Of a DNA stretch of 64,000 nucleotides, positions 12,501 to 23,007 are shown in pieces. The stretch's first letter is position 1; each line of letters opens with the position of its first letter. Source of the stretch: Klebsormidium nitens (taxonomy: Eukaryota > Streptophyta > Klebsormidiophyceae > Klebsormidiales > Klebsormidiaceae); contig DF237210.1 in NCBI GenBank assembly GCA_000708835.1, positions 56,703 to 120,702 of the forward strand. Reading direction: 5' to 3'. A model generated the notes under the pieces. It did not search any database, had not been told where the DNA came from, and was given only the letters and a program-made list of their open reading frames with translations. A program made the position numbers and the translations under genes.

Positions 12501-14195
12501 CCAAATCCTTTTTCAAAGAGGCACGCAGTCGGCTCACCTCGCGTATTTGTAGGGACTCTGGAATTCACCCCCAAGAGCCACGAATAATCATCGAAGATTC
12601 ACAGTTTGGTCCTGCGTGTATTTGTAGGGACTCTGGAATTCACCCCCAAGAGCCACGAATAATCATCGAAGATTCACAGTTTGGTCCTGCGTTGAGAGAA
12701 TTTATTAGCGGCATCCTCCAAATCGGAGATTCTGGTTTTGTTTTTGGCCTTGTTTGTCAGCAGTTTGGGCGGATTATGAATATTTGATTATATCTCCTTT
12801 TCTCCCTGAGGGTCCAAATTACTCTCTAAATTTTCGTCTTAAGCCAAGATAATAACCAAAAGATTAATTCACATGTCAATATGGTACTTTGTTCCTTCGC
12901 AGCTGCGCCAGAGTCCGCTGCACATCGCGGCCTCCATGGGCCGCACCGCCACGGTCGGGGTGCTCATCCGGGCGGGAGTGTTGAAGGACGCGGAAGATGA
13001 CGTAAGCGTTTTCTTTTTTTGGAAGAAGACGAAAAGGATTAGAAGCTAGCCTCGAAACAACCAAACTGCATAGGGAAGGCTTTTAGAGACGTCCATCCGA
13101 TAAGTTGCTCCGTCAAAGTTCACTCGATCCCTCGGGTGGTCACAGTTCATGCGGCTGACACGTGTCGCTTTCTCCTCGCAGCTGAGGCAGACCCCGCTCC
13201 ACCTGGCAGCGGCCAACGCGCAGATCGCGGCGCAGACGGTCGACCTTCTTCTACGGTCGGGGGCCAACAAGGACGCCCGGGATGACGTAAGCTTGACGTC
13301 AACGAGTGAAGTCTTTGATTTCGCTCCTTCACAATACAGATTCTGGGTGAATGATTGGGGCAAGCGCAGAGACGTGCGCCTGCTGAGGGCAAAACGTTCT
13401 TCGACGGCACTCGCAGAAGGGAGTGCTGATAAGGTTGACAGTCTATGGAGTCTGAAGATAAGGCGTTGTCTTGGGGCTGAAGAATCGACGAAATTGGTAA
13501 TGCTCTTCGCAAGCAGTCACGCAATTCGCGCCAACCGGCTGCAGGGTTCTCAAAGACTGCTTCCTGATATGCTTCCGTCCTGATTCCGTTGTTGCAGTAT
13601 GGCCGGACGTATGTTCATGGTTATCTGATCCGCTGCCTCACACTGATTCCGTGTCCTTCCGTTCCGTTGTTGCAGTATGGCCGGACGCCCCTCCAGCTGG
13701 CGGCCAAGCACGGGCAGACGCCGACGCTGGAGCTGCTGCTCAAAGCGACGTACCCACCGGAGGCCTCTTCAAAGGTGAGGGCGCATTCACACCAGTGGTG
13801 TCGTATGGACTGCGTGCGCGGACTGGATTTCGTGCTTTCGAAAGTATTGGGACTCCAGTATTCGTGTATGGATAGTCATGGAAATGGGCGAATTATAAGA
13901 TCTTGTCGGAGCACCTTTTCGGGTGCGGCGACGGATGGGGTCGTCTCTTCGTCCGTGTGAAGCGGAAGAAAGAATCAGGCTTTCGCCATTTCACTGATTC
14001 AAATGACGAGTCAGAGGCAAGAATGGAGTGTGCACGCCTCCCCGCACTTTCCATGTGTGGCAACTGAATCGTTCTCTCCGGTCAACCCTTACAAAAAGGT
14101 CTCAGTACGACTTCTTCTGTGGGCAGTCGAGAAGACAAAGGATGCGTCAAAAAAATAAAAGCTTGATGCGAACCTCGCACCAGCGGCCGCCCTGA
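6544..14195 (+). CDS. Ankyrin-repeat protein, about 11 repeats (13 exons)
   Basis: Exons: 6544-6666, 6821-6970, 7399-7551, 7947-8045, 8366-8464, 8781-8879, 9635-9832, 10624-10722, 11848-11946, 12903-13001, 13182-13286, 13676-13774, 14106-14195. Every intron is GT-AG and every exon is phase 0 at both ends, giving 503 aa. After an N-terminal region without recognised domain (about residues 1-115), a half repeat (SAGDVGAVRRRLEAREN) caps ten full repeats with the T-P-L-H-x-A-A and V-x-L-L-x-x-GA hallmarks. Seven repeat exons are exactly 99 bp (33 residues), one is 105 bp, and exon 7 carries two repeats. Ankyrin repeats bind proteins; the partner cannot be predicted. The first exon (ATG at 6544) and the short basic last exon are the least certain parts. 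Confidence 0.8.
9475..10045 (+). repeat. Tandem copies of both edges of ankyrin exon 7
   Basis: The acceptor and first 50 or so bases of exon 7 (from 9635) have an upstream copy beginning at 9494, 141 bp away, in which the acceptor AG reads AA. The last 25 or so bases of the exon plus its donor (near 9812-9834) are copied again near 9929 and 10022. The downstream copies are embedded in sequence resembling GGGTTCTAGGGTTGTAG. Confidence 0.7.
11508..11612. repeat. Dispersed GT-rich repeat, copy 2
   Basis: It lies in an ankyrin-gene intron and shares ordered blocks with 3300-3400, including GGGTTAGTTTGGTGG and GTTTTAGTGTTAGTCA. A weaker reverse-strand match (TAACCCACCAAA) lies near 53716. Confidence 0.45.
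12543..12692. repeat. Perfect 75-bp tandem duplication
   Basis: Two adjacent copies (12543-12617 and 12618-12692) appear identical base for base inside an ankyrin-gene intron. It does not touch an exon. The lack of divergence indicates a recent duplication or a misassembly. Confidence 0.85.
13584..13687 (+). repeat. Duplicated splice acceptor of ankyrin exon 12
   Basis: A 26-base string covering polypyrimidine tract, CAG and the first 12 exon bases (TATGGCCGGACG) occurs at 13584-13609 and again at 13662-13687, 78 bp apart. Only the second copy continues into the full 33-residue ankyrin repeat, so the first is a decoy acceptor within the intron. Confidence 0.75.
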
Positions 14196-15691
14196 GTTAC
14201 TTGGTTGTCTGCCGGGCTTGTGACATTTCGGCTGATGAGCGGCCGGCAACTCGTCAATTTGTCATTGAAGTTCGACCAATTTTCCTCTACTGCAGCCTCG
14301 AGCAGCCCAGCGCCCTCCCACCCAAACGACCGCGGGGGCACCGCAACCCGTTTCGGCCAACATTCAATGGACTGTTCCGGGGCTCGAGTTTTCGGCGGCC
14401 AATACAGTGGGCGCGAAGGGCAGTGTCGGCCAATCGGTGGACGCAAGGCAGGGGAAGGAGAATAGGCAAAGGTTGCGGTAGAGATGGGCGCTTTGTGCGC
14501 AGAAGCACGTTTGAAGGACGGGAAGATCCTATGCTGGTCTGTCACAATTACTCCGGGTTGGTGCGAGATCTTCCCTTGATGATTGTAATCGAGTCGTTGA
14601 AGTGAAGCAGCATGTATAGAGGTTGCGAAGTGTCTGACTTCGAACAATACTAACATCTAGAACAAGGGAAAGATATGTAGAATCCAGCCGTCGATCTGCC
14701 AAGCAATGCTGTGAGTCCCCTAAGCTATGGCGGTCGGCACTGAGGACTCTGCAGCAAGACTGAGTGAGGACTAAAAGAGAAGGGTCCTTTAACACCAGAA
14801 CGCGCACTAACCCGCTTCCACAATTCGTTAAGCCACGTTCCCATTGCAATCCGTCAGCCATAGTAGCCGGCTGTAAGTAGGCTGGTGCATGAGTTTTATG
14901 TTGATAATCGTGCAATTGAGATAGTAGAGGTGCTCATGCAGTGCATCATTCTGTTCGCATTTGTGAAGTAGATGGCCCGAGTTTCACACATGTTGCATGC
15001 TCGGAAGGCTGGAGATTGGACCGTAGCGTTCCTGTTTGATTGTACCGTCTCGATCTCACAACCGGTGAACATGAATGATCTGTTGAGTTGGTTTGGATCG
15101 AGTCCGTTCTTATTGCTTTTGCTTAACTGCAAAGCCAACCCTCTCCTAGACTAATCAAAGTCCCTAGTACCGTGTTCGGCAACTCGAACACAAAAGCTTG
15201 CCCAGCAGATCGATATCACGGGTAAGCTGGCAACGTGACCATTGGGCCTCATGAGCTCTTAAAGATACCTAGTTGTAATGATGAAGTGTTGTGGATAGCG
15301 CCACAAACGACAAAGTTGCACACAGGATCCTTCCGACTATTTTGACGCTTGTACTTGTTACGTGACCGCTGGAGAGACTACTACCTTGACAACCGTACTG
15401 CAGGAGGGGGTCTCAGGCTTGGATGATATTGCATAATAGTTCTGCCGTTCTTCCGAGCACCTCTCTCAAGGTAAAACCGTTCACCAAGCTCCCTTAAACC
15501 TGACCTAATTCACTAGTGACCTTTGGGGGCTTCAGCTCTCCTCTACCATGTGGCCAGGAGACCAGGCTAATTGATCGGCTGTATGGACACAGTCGAAAAG
15601 CACTTAGTTCCTTAGCCGCACATAGCAGGAAAGGGCAGAAGACTGGTTTTGCACACATAACCAGACATCTAACCGAGCCCCTTAGATAAGG
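14196..15691. other. Convergent intergenic region, no gene seen
   Basis: It lies between the 3' ends of the ankyrin gene (plus) and the secreted-protein gene (minus). Overlapping frames on both strands at about 14150-14650 have no family resemblance or joinable exons. Confidence 0.45.
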
Positions 15692-18600
15692 TTAAGCGGC
15701 ACACGTCGCCACGGCTCCTGGGGCCCCAGGGGCGCACCCCCGTGGGCAGCACACGAAGTCACTGCCGTTCACGTTGAAGCACGGGTTGGGCGTGGCCGAC
15801 AAATAGTCGCACGGGGCCTTGGTCGATGCTGGGGTGGCGGTCGGGGAAGGGGCCGCAGTGGTGGTAGACGGCGACGAAGGGGTCGGGGTAGGGGTGGCTG
15901 TGGTCGCCGAAGTTGGCGCGGGGGATCCCTCGGTGCAAGCGGCCGGTTCAGGAGGGGGGCTGAGGCACTGCAGCCAAAAAACACAGGAGATTTTGGTTGG
16001 TTACCAGGTTTGGTCTCGGGGTATTGGACTAGTACTCGGGCTTTAACCTTGTCTCAAGGCTGGTTACCGCCTAGGTTTGGTCACTGGACACTCAACCGCT
16101 TCCATAACCAGCCCATAACCGTCCATGGTTAAAGGCCGGAAATCGCTGTGCAATGACAAGAGTCGGACTCTTCGCATGTGATCTTGTTCGTACCTTGCAA
16201 TGGTTGTGGGTCACTCAAACGGTCCACGTCATTGCGTTCTATCTGGATGATCATTCAAGCCGCTGGCCGGAAGCGAAGTCCTCATTTGACGTTTCTCGCT
16301 AGTCTGGTCGACCCTTCGATCATGCAAACGGGGAAAGCTTACACATTTGCTACCAGTCCAGGGCCTTCCGAAGTGGGACAACAGATCTTACTACTGAGCA
16401 AGCTTACATCAAAGCGGAAGGTCAGTTCCGCTTGAAGACCAGGCTTATGAGAAGTCAATCACAGACTTGAACGCACTATTTCGGAGTCGGCCAGCTAGAG
16501 ACTTCCGCCCTCAACCCGCCCAAGTCACTGCGACTCCAGACAGCTAACCTCCTCTAACCAAGACTGTCGAGGTTAGCTGTTGATAAGGACGTAGTATGTT
16601 CGCGCGCACAGGAGTCTCTGGCTGATAACCAGGCCGTTTACCAGACTCGAGTCTCAGTTTAAAGGACAATCAACCGGGCTTTAACCTTGTTCAAATGGCT
16701 GGTTACCGCCCGACTCTGCTTGATGTTAAGCTTTGTGCAACCAGCCCATACCCAGCCCATAACCATTTATGGTTAAGGGCCAAAACCTGGTTAATTCGAA
16801 TGCAGTTTACCTGGCCGCGGCAGCAGACGGAGGTGGTCCCCGACGCCGAGAAGCACTGGTTGGGCGCGTCACTGTACAGGCCACACGTTCCGTTCACGGG
16901 GGCCCTTCCGGCGGAGGTCAGGGGGTTAAGGGCCGTGGGGGGGTTAGGGGGGGCGGTTTCATTAGCGGGCGTCGGGACATCCGGGGGAAACACCGCTGTT
17001 AACAGAATGGTGGGGTCAACCAGTTTCTGCATGATCTGGAGAACGAACCCGTCATCGGGGGGAAGAATGTCGAGCTTGTAAGATTTGACAGCCGTGCCGT
17101 CGGGGACAGGTTCTTTGGTTAGCTTCTCGGTTATGGTAATCGTCGCGGGGTTACCGACGGGGAAGTCGTTGTAGGGGAAGGGAGGGGGGGTGCGGCGGAG
17201 GGGACCCCTTGCGGTGACGGAAATGTCGAGTTCGATGAAGTTGACGAGCGGGTTGTCGACGAAGCCAAACGGCGGGCCTACTGCCTCCGTAAGTGTGGTG
17301 GTGAATGGATCGCCTGCGACGGATGGATGAGAAACATGGTCAGGGGATTTGGGTTAAGGCAAACTGGGGGTTTGAGTTAGCCTGTTTGAGTCAGCATGAT
17401 TCAGGTCCAAGCTTGATCGCGCCTGTCCTGTTTAGGTTAGGGTTTCTGAACCTTCTGCGGTTCTGTGAGGGCTCGATTGCTGGTAAGTCGAAGTTGGATG
17501 AAGATTGTAATGCGAAGCATCTCTGACGTTGTTAAAGGGTCAGGCTGGGGTGCGAGTGGCCTTTCTTGAGGGCTCGTGACCTGTAAAGCCGATCCGGCGA
17601 GAAAACAGAAGGCACACAGTACGAAGACCCGTGTATACTTCAGAATTTGTCGTGTCAGAATAGTACATAAGAGTTTAAAGATGTGGCAACGGCGATCTGA
17701 ACCAGGCGCTTACGAACTTCTAACTTCTTCCGGCAACATTCTCGGGCCTCAACCAGATGTAGGCAAGAGCAGACTGGCAGAATCTGAGACATCAAAATCA
17801 GGTCGCAGTTGAAAGACAATCTTTTGTGTGATCTGCGCTCGTGAGGCGTGCCTCCGAATCAGCTGGTTTCCTTACCAGCTGTGCCGTTGTCGTGAAGCTC
17901 AAAGTTGAGGTCGAAGTGCACGGTGGCGAGCGAAATCACCTTGAGAAACTCGGCCTGTGAGAGAGTCGAACAAGCAGTCATGGGCCACGTGGCAGTCAGG
18001 GGATGGTCAGGATGTGGTGAAGCACCCCTCAAAGAGACAGGGAGGTCACGACCACATGCACTGGCCGTTAGTGATAAACACTGCAAGTCAGCTCCCGACC
18101 ACAGGCGCGCTTGACCATGTGAAATAGGTGTGTGTTCACTAGTTTGACTGCTCCAAGAACAATTATATGTTACTCACATTAGTAACATCTTTCGCGTCGA
18201 AGCCGCCAGGGAACGGATTCAAGCCCATAATAGTGTACCCATCGCTACCGTCACTCGTCAGAACCTGCGGAAGGGTAAAGACGTTGGACCCGTCAATCGT
18301 GACGCGGATCCGTCTTCCGTCAGAAAGAGGGTATTGAGTCACGGTACCTGTAAAGGACAGAAAGAGGGTATTGAGTCACGGTACCTGTAAAGGACGGCAA
18401 GGGAGGAATCAACTTGTGGAAGCTGCTTGAGAGGGTAAATCGTTTTTCCATTTCCGAGCTCTTGAAAGGACTTGCAGGGCAAAGCTTTCTGTTGCGGTAA
18501 GATGACAGTAAGGACATTCGCAAGCCTTTTTAACTTTTCTGGTTCACAGCGATTCCTAGCCCTGCCATATTTTAAGCCCTGCCATTTTCTAAGTGAAGGC

Positions 18601-20205
18601 TTGCCTTTACTTCACAGTAAACCTTAGGTGTTTGAGGCATTACAAAAATGACAGTAAGGCCCTCTGTTTGCAGCATCCGTAGCCTTACACAATCAGTGCT
18701 CTCAAAGAGCCTTTTAATCGAAGTTCTACAGTGCATTGCCCATTCAGAAGCTTTGGAAAACATTCAATCAAACACACGCTACATTGCCCTGCAACCTTTC
18801 GTGCTTACCAGTTATCGTGGCCGGAACTTTGAAAGGCTTTCCGTCCACTGTGAAGACAACAGAGTTGCAGAGATCGATGAAGACTACTGCAAGGTAGTCG
18901 CCAAGATCGGCAAACGGAGTGGCGACCTCGTCAAAGCTTGTATAAATATCTGTACCTGCATACAGAAACCAAGAAGTTTGTATCAAGACAATCATTGGAG
19001 GCACTCTCTCCGGAAGCTGAGTCCTCTGCAGAGTCTGCCACATTCTGAAGTAACTCTATATGAGACTGCCGCGCACAAGTTCTTTTAAACTCAAGGTGTT
19101 CCAAAACCCTTCCGTACTGGCAAGGTCATGACAGGACATTGCTCAGAATCTGATAGTGATTGAAAAAGCAGGATAAAATTGCGGAAGTGCCTCTTTTAAA
19201 TGAGATGTAAGAGTCCTCTCTTTGACATTAGGTTGCAAAGAGTTATCTGTTTCTTTCAGAGCAGCTTTCATGCAGTTTTTGAACTCGGCCTGTGCAGAAT
19301 TTAATCCACATCCTAGCTCAAAGAAATCTGTCCATACAATGTCATGAGACAATGGGAGACAATTTGATACATTGTGAGACCTGTACGTTTCAGAGCTACT
19401 GAGGAAGCTAAATTCAAGAACCTCTGATCATGCGACATAATGCATTGCACAGCAAGCTCAACACTTGCACCTTAGGCGTTTGAACCTTGGTCCCTTTAAG
19501 CAGGTGAAAACAAAGAGCATGTCTTATTGCATCATTGCATCCACAAAGAGCAGGAATGAGTCATTTTTGTCGCCAAATGAAAAACAACCCTGCCAGACCA
19601 AGGGCTGCAACAAGCCTCTGTTTTTATGCAGCTTTTTCAAATGAACAGAGGGCTTTAAGCTGTGAGACCCGAGGTGAGACCAGGGAAAGAGAAAGCACAG
19701 GCTTCACTGCAGTCAAAGAAGGACCGCATTTCCCGCCACTTCTGACAAGCATATCGCATTCCAGATCATCAAGCCATTCATTGTATAATCATCATCTCCA
19801 CATTCAATAAACCTTTGAGTGTTTGAATTGAAATCAAATCTTGAAGGGAAGAGTCTGATGAGCGCTCTCCCAATCAAGTAAATGCGCTGGAGGCTAAATT
19901 AACCAGAATGTTGACAAAAGTGGTGTCATACCCCTACAGCATACTAAAGACTTACTCCTCGACGGAGTGCAATAGGCAGTGTAGTCTTGGACAACTGGTT
20001 GTGGGTCGTTCTGCAACACCTTACGGCCACCAAGAGCGCGGGCCATTGGTAGCTCCAGGGCCTGCGCAGTGTTGACTCGAGGCCGGTTGGAGCTACTAGG
20101 CACGGTTGTCGCTAGGAGGATTGTCAGAACGACGAGGGCCAAAGAGGGGGAAGTCGAGGGCAGAGAGGACTTTGAGCGACCCGAGGGCTGGGGAAGAGGC
20201 GCCAT
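15692..20205 (-). CDS. Secreted protein with duplicated cysteine module (6 exons)
   Basis: Exons, 5' to 3' on the minus strand: 20205-19956, 18955-18809, 18347-18178, 17954-17876, 17313-16811, 15967-15692. Phases match throughout, giving 474 aa. A hydrophobic stretch at residues 20-36 acts as a signal peptide or anchor. The middle is predicted beta-rich (VVFTVDGKPFKVP, RRIRVTIDGSNVF). The C-terminal third holds two copies of a module C-x9-C-F-x8-CC-x3-C, separated by a Pro/Thr/Ser/Ala-rich linker typical of O-glycosylated wall or matrix proteins. The first copy spans the last intron. I do not recognise the family. A cell-wall or extracellular-matrix role is inference from the leader, the linker and the paired cysteines. 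Confidence 0.75.
16038..16137. mobile_element. MITE-like element, copy 1
   Basis: A 100-bp element in the last intron of the secreted-protein gene. It begins GGGCTTTAACC and ends GGTTAAAGGCC, an 11-bp near-perfect terminal inverted repeat. No coding capacity. Target-site duplication was not established. Confidence 0.45.
16540..16580. repeat. 12-bp perfect inverted repeat (hairpin)
   Basis: ACAGCTAACCTC at 16540-16551 is matched by its exact reverse complement at 16569-16580, leaving a 17-base loop. It lies between the two MITE-like copies in the same intron. Confidence 0.6.
16676..16781. mobile_element. MITE-like element, copy 2
   Basis: It starts GGGCTTTAACC and ends GGTTAAGGGCC, again an 11-bp terminal inverted repeat. 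It shares internal blocks (GGCTGGTTACCGCC, CCAGCCCATAACC) with copy 1, about 640 bp away in the same orientation. It ends 29 bp from the exon 5 donor. Confidence 0.45.
18347..18390 (-). repeat. 37-bp duplicated acceptor at secreted-gene exon 3
   Basis: On the minus strand, TTTACAG plus the first exon bases (GTACCGTGACTCAATACC) occurs twice, with acceptors abutting 18347 and 18384. Use of the upstream copy would shift the frame because 37 is not divisible by three. The downstream copy gives the in-frame protein. Confidence 0.75.
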
Positions 20206-20753
20206 GCTTGAGCTCTCTTCAGTAGATTGCTGGAGCTTACAAGGTTGGAAATGAGACTGTGGAAAGGAAGAAATTCGGACGAGCTTATACAGAGCTCACA
20301 CATCACGGTGACGTTCAACGTTGCTCCTGAGTCCTGCGAGTCCTGGCACTTAGAAACCACACCGTCTTGCATGCTGCCTGAAAAGCTCGGCGTGCACTGT
20401 CAGAATCGGCCACAATGGACGGACATACCGATTGTACCGGGAGTACACTCTGGAGTCTGAAGGACGACCATTTCGATATTTTGGCCCTACTAAATACCGT
20501 ACCCAGGTAACGCACACAAACAGACTTTGGAAATGGTGAGTGTGAATGTTCGACACTACCACCATTTCTGTGGCTTTCTGCGGGCTCGGCAAATGCGGAA
20601 AATGCATTCACAGCTTTGTGTAAATGACGACAGGTTTCCGGCGCCAGACTTGGACGGTAACAGCCTGAGGTGCATTATGGAGGTCATTATGCTCAGTGCG
20701 AAATACCGAGTGCTTGAGCCCTAAGGTATCCCATGCAGGAGCAGTGCTGAGTG

Positions 20754-20805
20754 GACTCTGGAGTCTGGAGTCTGGAGCACTCAGGAGTCAGGAGTCAGGA
20801 GTCAG
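20754..20805. repeat. Heptamer microsatellite-like array
   Basis: Three GGAGTCT-type units followed, after a short break, by three GGAGTCA-type units. Confidence 0.7.
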
Positions 20806-21290
20806 CACTCAAAAGGGACACGTGAGTGACGTGACACCGCACCTGTCAGAGCCGGCGGGATCAGGATTCAGGAGAATACCAGTAATTTGCAGTAATTCCC
20901 TGTACTGGAATTTGCATGTCAATTTCGCGCGGTAAGGCTATTTTATTCGTGATCCTATTGGCTGAAACCTTTACCGGCCTGCCACGTAGGCTCCTCGAGT
21001 TTTGACTTTGACGACCAAAGGCCGTCGATTCACCTTCAACAAATCCACACCGTTGACTGGCCATCATGCCCCACTGTTCTCAACAAACACTGAAGAGGTG
21101 TACGGGAGGCTGCGCAGGCACTACCTGGCGGCATAGTATAGTGGCGGCATTTTCCCGGATTTTATCCTACCATTTGTAACGCCAGTCTGACATACATATA
21201 ACATGCTGGGTTGCGTCGCAGAATAGCGTTTCACTAAGGGTCAGACATAAAATAGCGTCCGACATGCATCCTCTGACAGGTACGTACCGT

Positions 21291-21977
21291 NNNNNNNNNN
21301 NNNNNNNNNNNNNNNNNNNNNNNNNNNNNNNNNNNNNNNNNNNNNNNNNNNNNNNNNNNNNNNNNNNNNNNNNNNNNNNNNNNNNNNNNNNNNNNNNNNN
21401 NNNNNNNNNNNNNNNNNNNNNNNNNNNNNNNNNNNNNNNNNNNNNNNNNNNNNNNNNNNNNNNNNNNNNNNNNNNNNNNNNNNNNNNNNNNNNNNNNNNN
21501 NNNNNNNNNNNNNNNNNNNNNNNNNNNNNNNNNNNNNNNNNNNNNNNNNNNNNNNNNNNNNNNNNNNNNNNNNNNNNNNNNNNNNNNNNNNNNNNNNNNN
21601 NNNNNNNNNNNNNNNNNNNNNNNNNNNNNNNNNNNNNNNNNNNNNNNNNNNNNNNNNNNNNNNNNNNNNNNNNNNNNNNNNNNNNNNNNNNNNNNNNNNN
21701 NNNNNNNNNNNNNNNNNNNNNNNNNNNNNNNNNNNNNNNNNNNNNNNNNNNNNNNNNNNNNNNNNNNNNNNNNNNNNNNNNNNNNNNNNNNNNNNNNNNN
21801 NNNNNNNNNNNNNNNNNNNNNNNNNNNNNNNNNNNNNNNNNNNNNNNNNNNNNNNNNNNNNNNNNNNNNNNNNNNNNNNNNNNNNNNNNNNNNNNNNNNN
21901 NNNNNNNNNNNNNNNNNNNNNNNNNNNNNNNNNNNNNNNNNNNNNNNNNNNNNNNNNNNNNNNNNNNNNNNNNNNNN
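21291..21977. other. Assembly gap (687 N)
   Basis: A run of N characters. The flanks show no shared sequence. Confidence 0.99.
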
Positions 21978-23007
21978 GGTGCCATTTCTGCGAGTGTTTC
22001 ATGTTTGCAACGTGGAATCTCCAGCCTGGCAGTGCGCGCGCACAATTCGGGGATTTAGTCCTGTGTCAGATTCAGGATGTGATCCGCTTGTACACAGAGT
22101 GTGAATACCCTCAGTATTTTTATTTACGATTTAGAGCTTTGTTGCGATGGTCACAAATTTTCTTATTCACACTCCCTTCTATTTACGATTCTTTCCTCCC
22201 GATAGTTTAACCTATTTATGATCGAGATCAGCCGGAAGCTCCAGGTCAGAACCTTAAACCTTGCCACGTCCGCCCTTCCGGCCAACACAGCGACTGAGAG
22301 GCTGCGGCCGGCCATGCATGCGCACCGCCCGGCCGTGCTAGCCCTTATCCGACGAGCTAGTAGAGTCCCGGGGCGGCATGCAGGCCGCCAGCCTCGATCC
22401 GCCACGTTGGACTCCCCTGCAAGCTAGCTGTGATGCTCCAAGAGCTGGGCACCTACTTCGGAATTTGCACTAGAATTCCTTTGTAGTACGAGTAGTAGTC
22501 GGAGTTAAGTCACTGCATGTACCATGTGCACACGTAGCTTTCATTGAAGTACATGACGAAGTAGAATATGTGCATATGTCAATGCATTAAGTTTCATACT
22601 CAAGTAGCTTAATTCAATCTTGCCCGCTACGCTAATTTCTAGCTAATGCTTTGGGGCATTTAATATATGTATATAGCTTTGATTCAAGGCGCACAAAATT
22701 GCTTCACATAATGCATGGCATCTGGAGCATATCAAAGTGTATAGTTCCGCAAACGACAAGCTTCGCAGTCAATATCTGTAGCGTGACAAGATTGACAACA
22801 TCAATGAGCAGTGGACACCCTACTCATCGACTTTGACACGCCATGAAGCTTGCCTACATCATAAAGTTGTCAGTGGTCCGGGCTCTGATTATTTTTTCGT
22901 TATGCATGCAATCTTTCAGAGGATGGCAAAGTCGCTCCTCCTTCGGACTATGTTGTTCCTATATCGACCTTCCAAAAACACTTTGATGCTCCCCGTGCCT
23001 AATGTAT

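Larger units (their letters stand above)
20206..23007. other. Gene-free interval including assembly gap
   Basis: Upstream (promoter side) of the secreted-protein gene and downstream of the Aha1-like gene. It contains heptamer repeats at 20754-20805 and the N run at 21291-21977. Apparent long frames across the gap are artefacts of N translation. Nothing else is recognisable. Confidence 0.5.

Noticed and set aside
14147-14656. Overlapping frames of 134-169 codons on both strands
   Set aside because: They oppose one another in a GC-rich convergent intergenic region, with no splice partners or recognisable motifs.
21167-22058. Open frames of 250-290 codons on both strands
   Set aside because: They run through 687 N characters that translate as X. 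Real sequence at the ends is only a few dozen codons.
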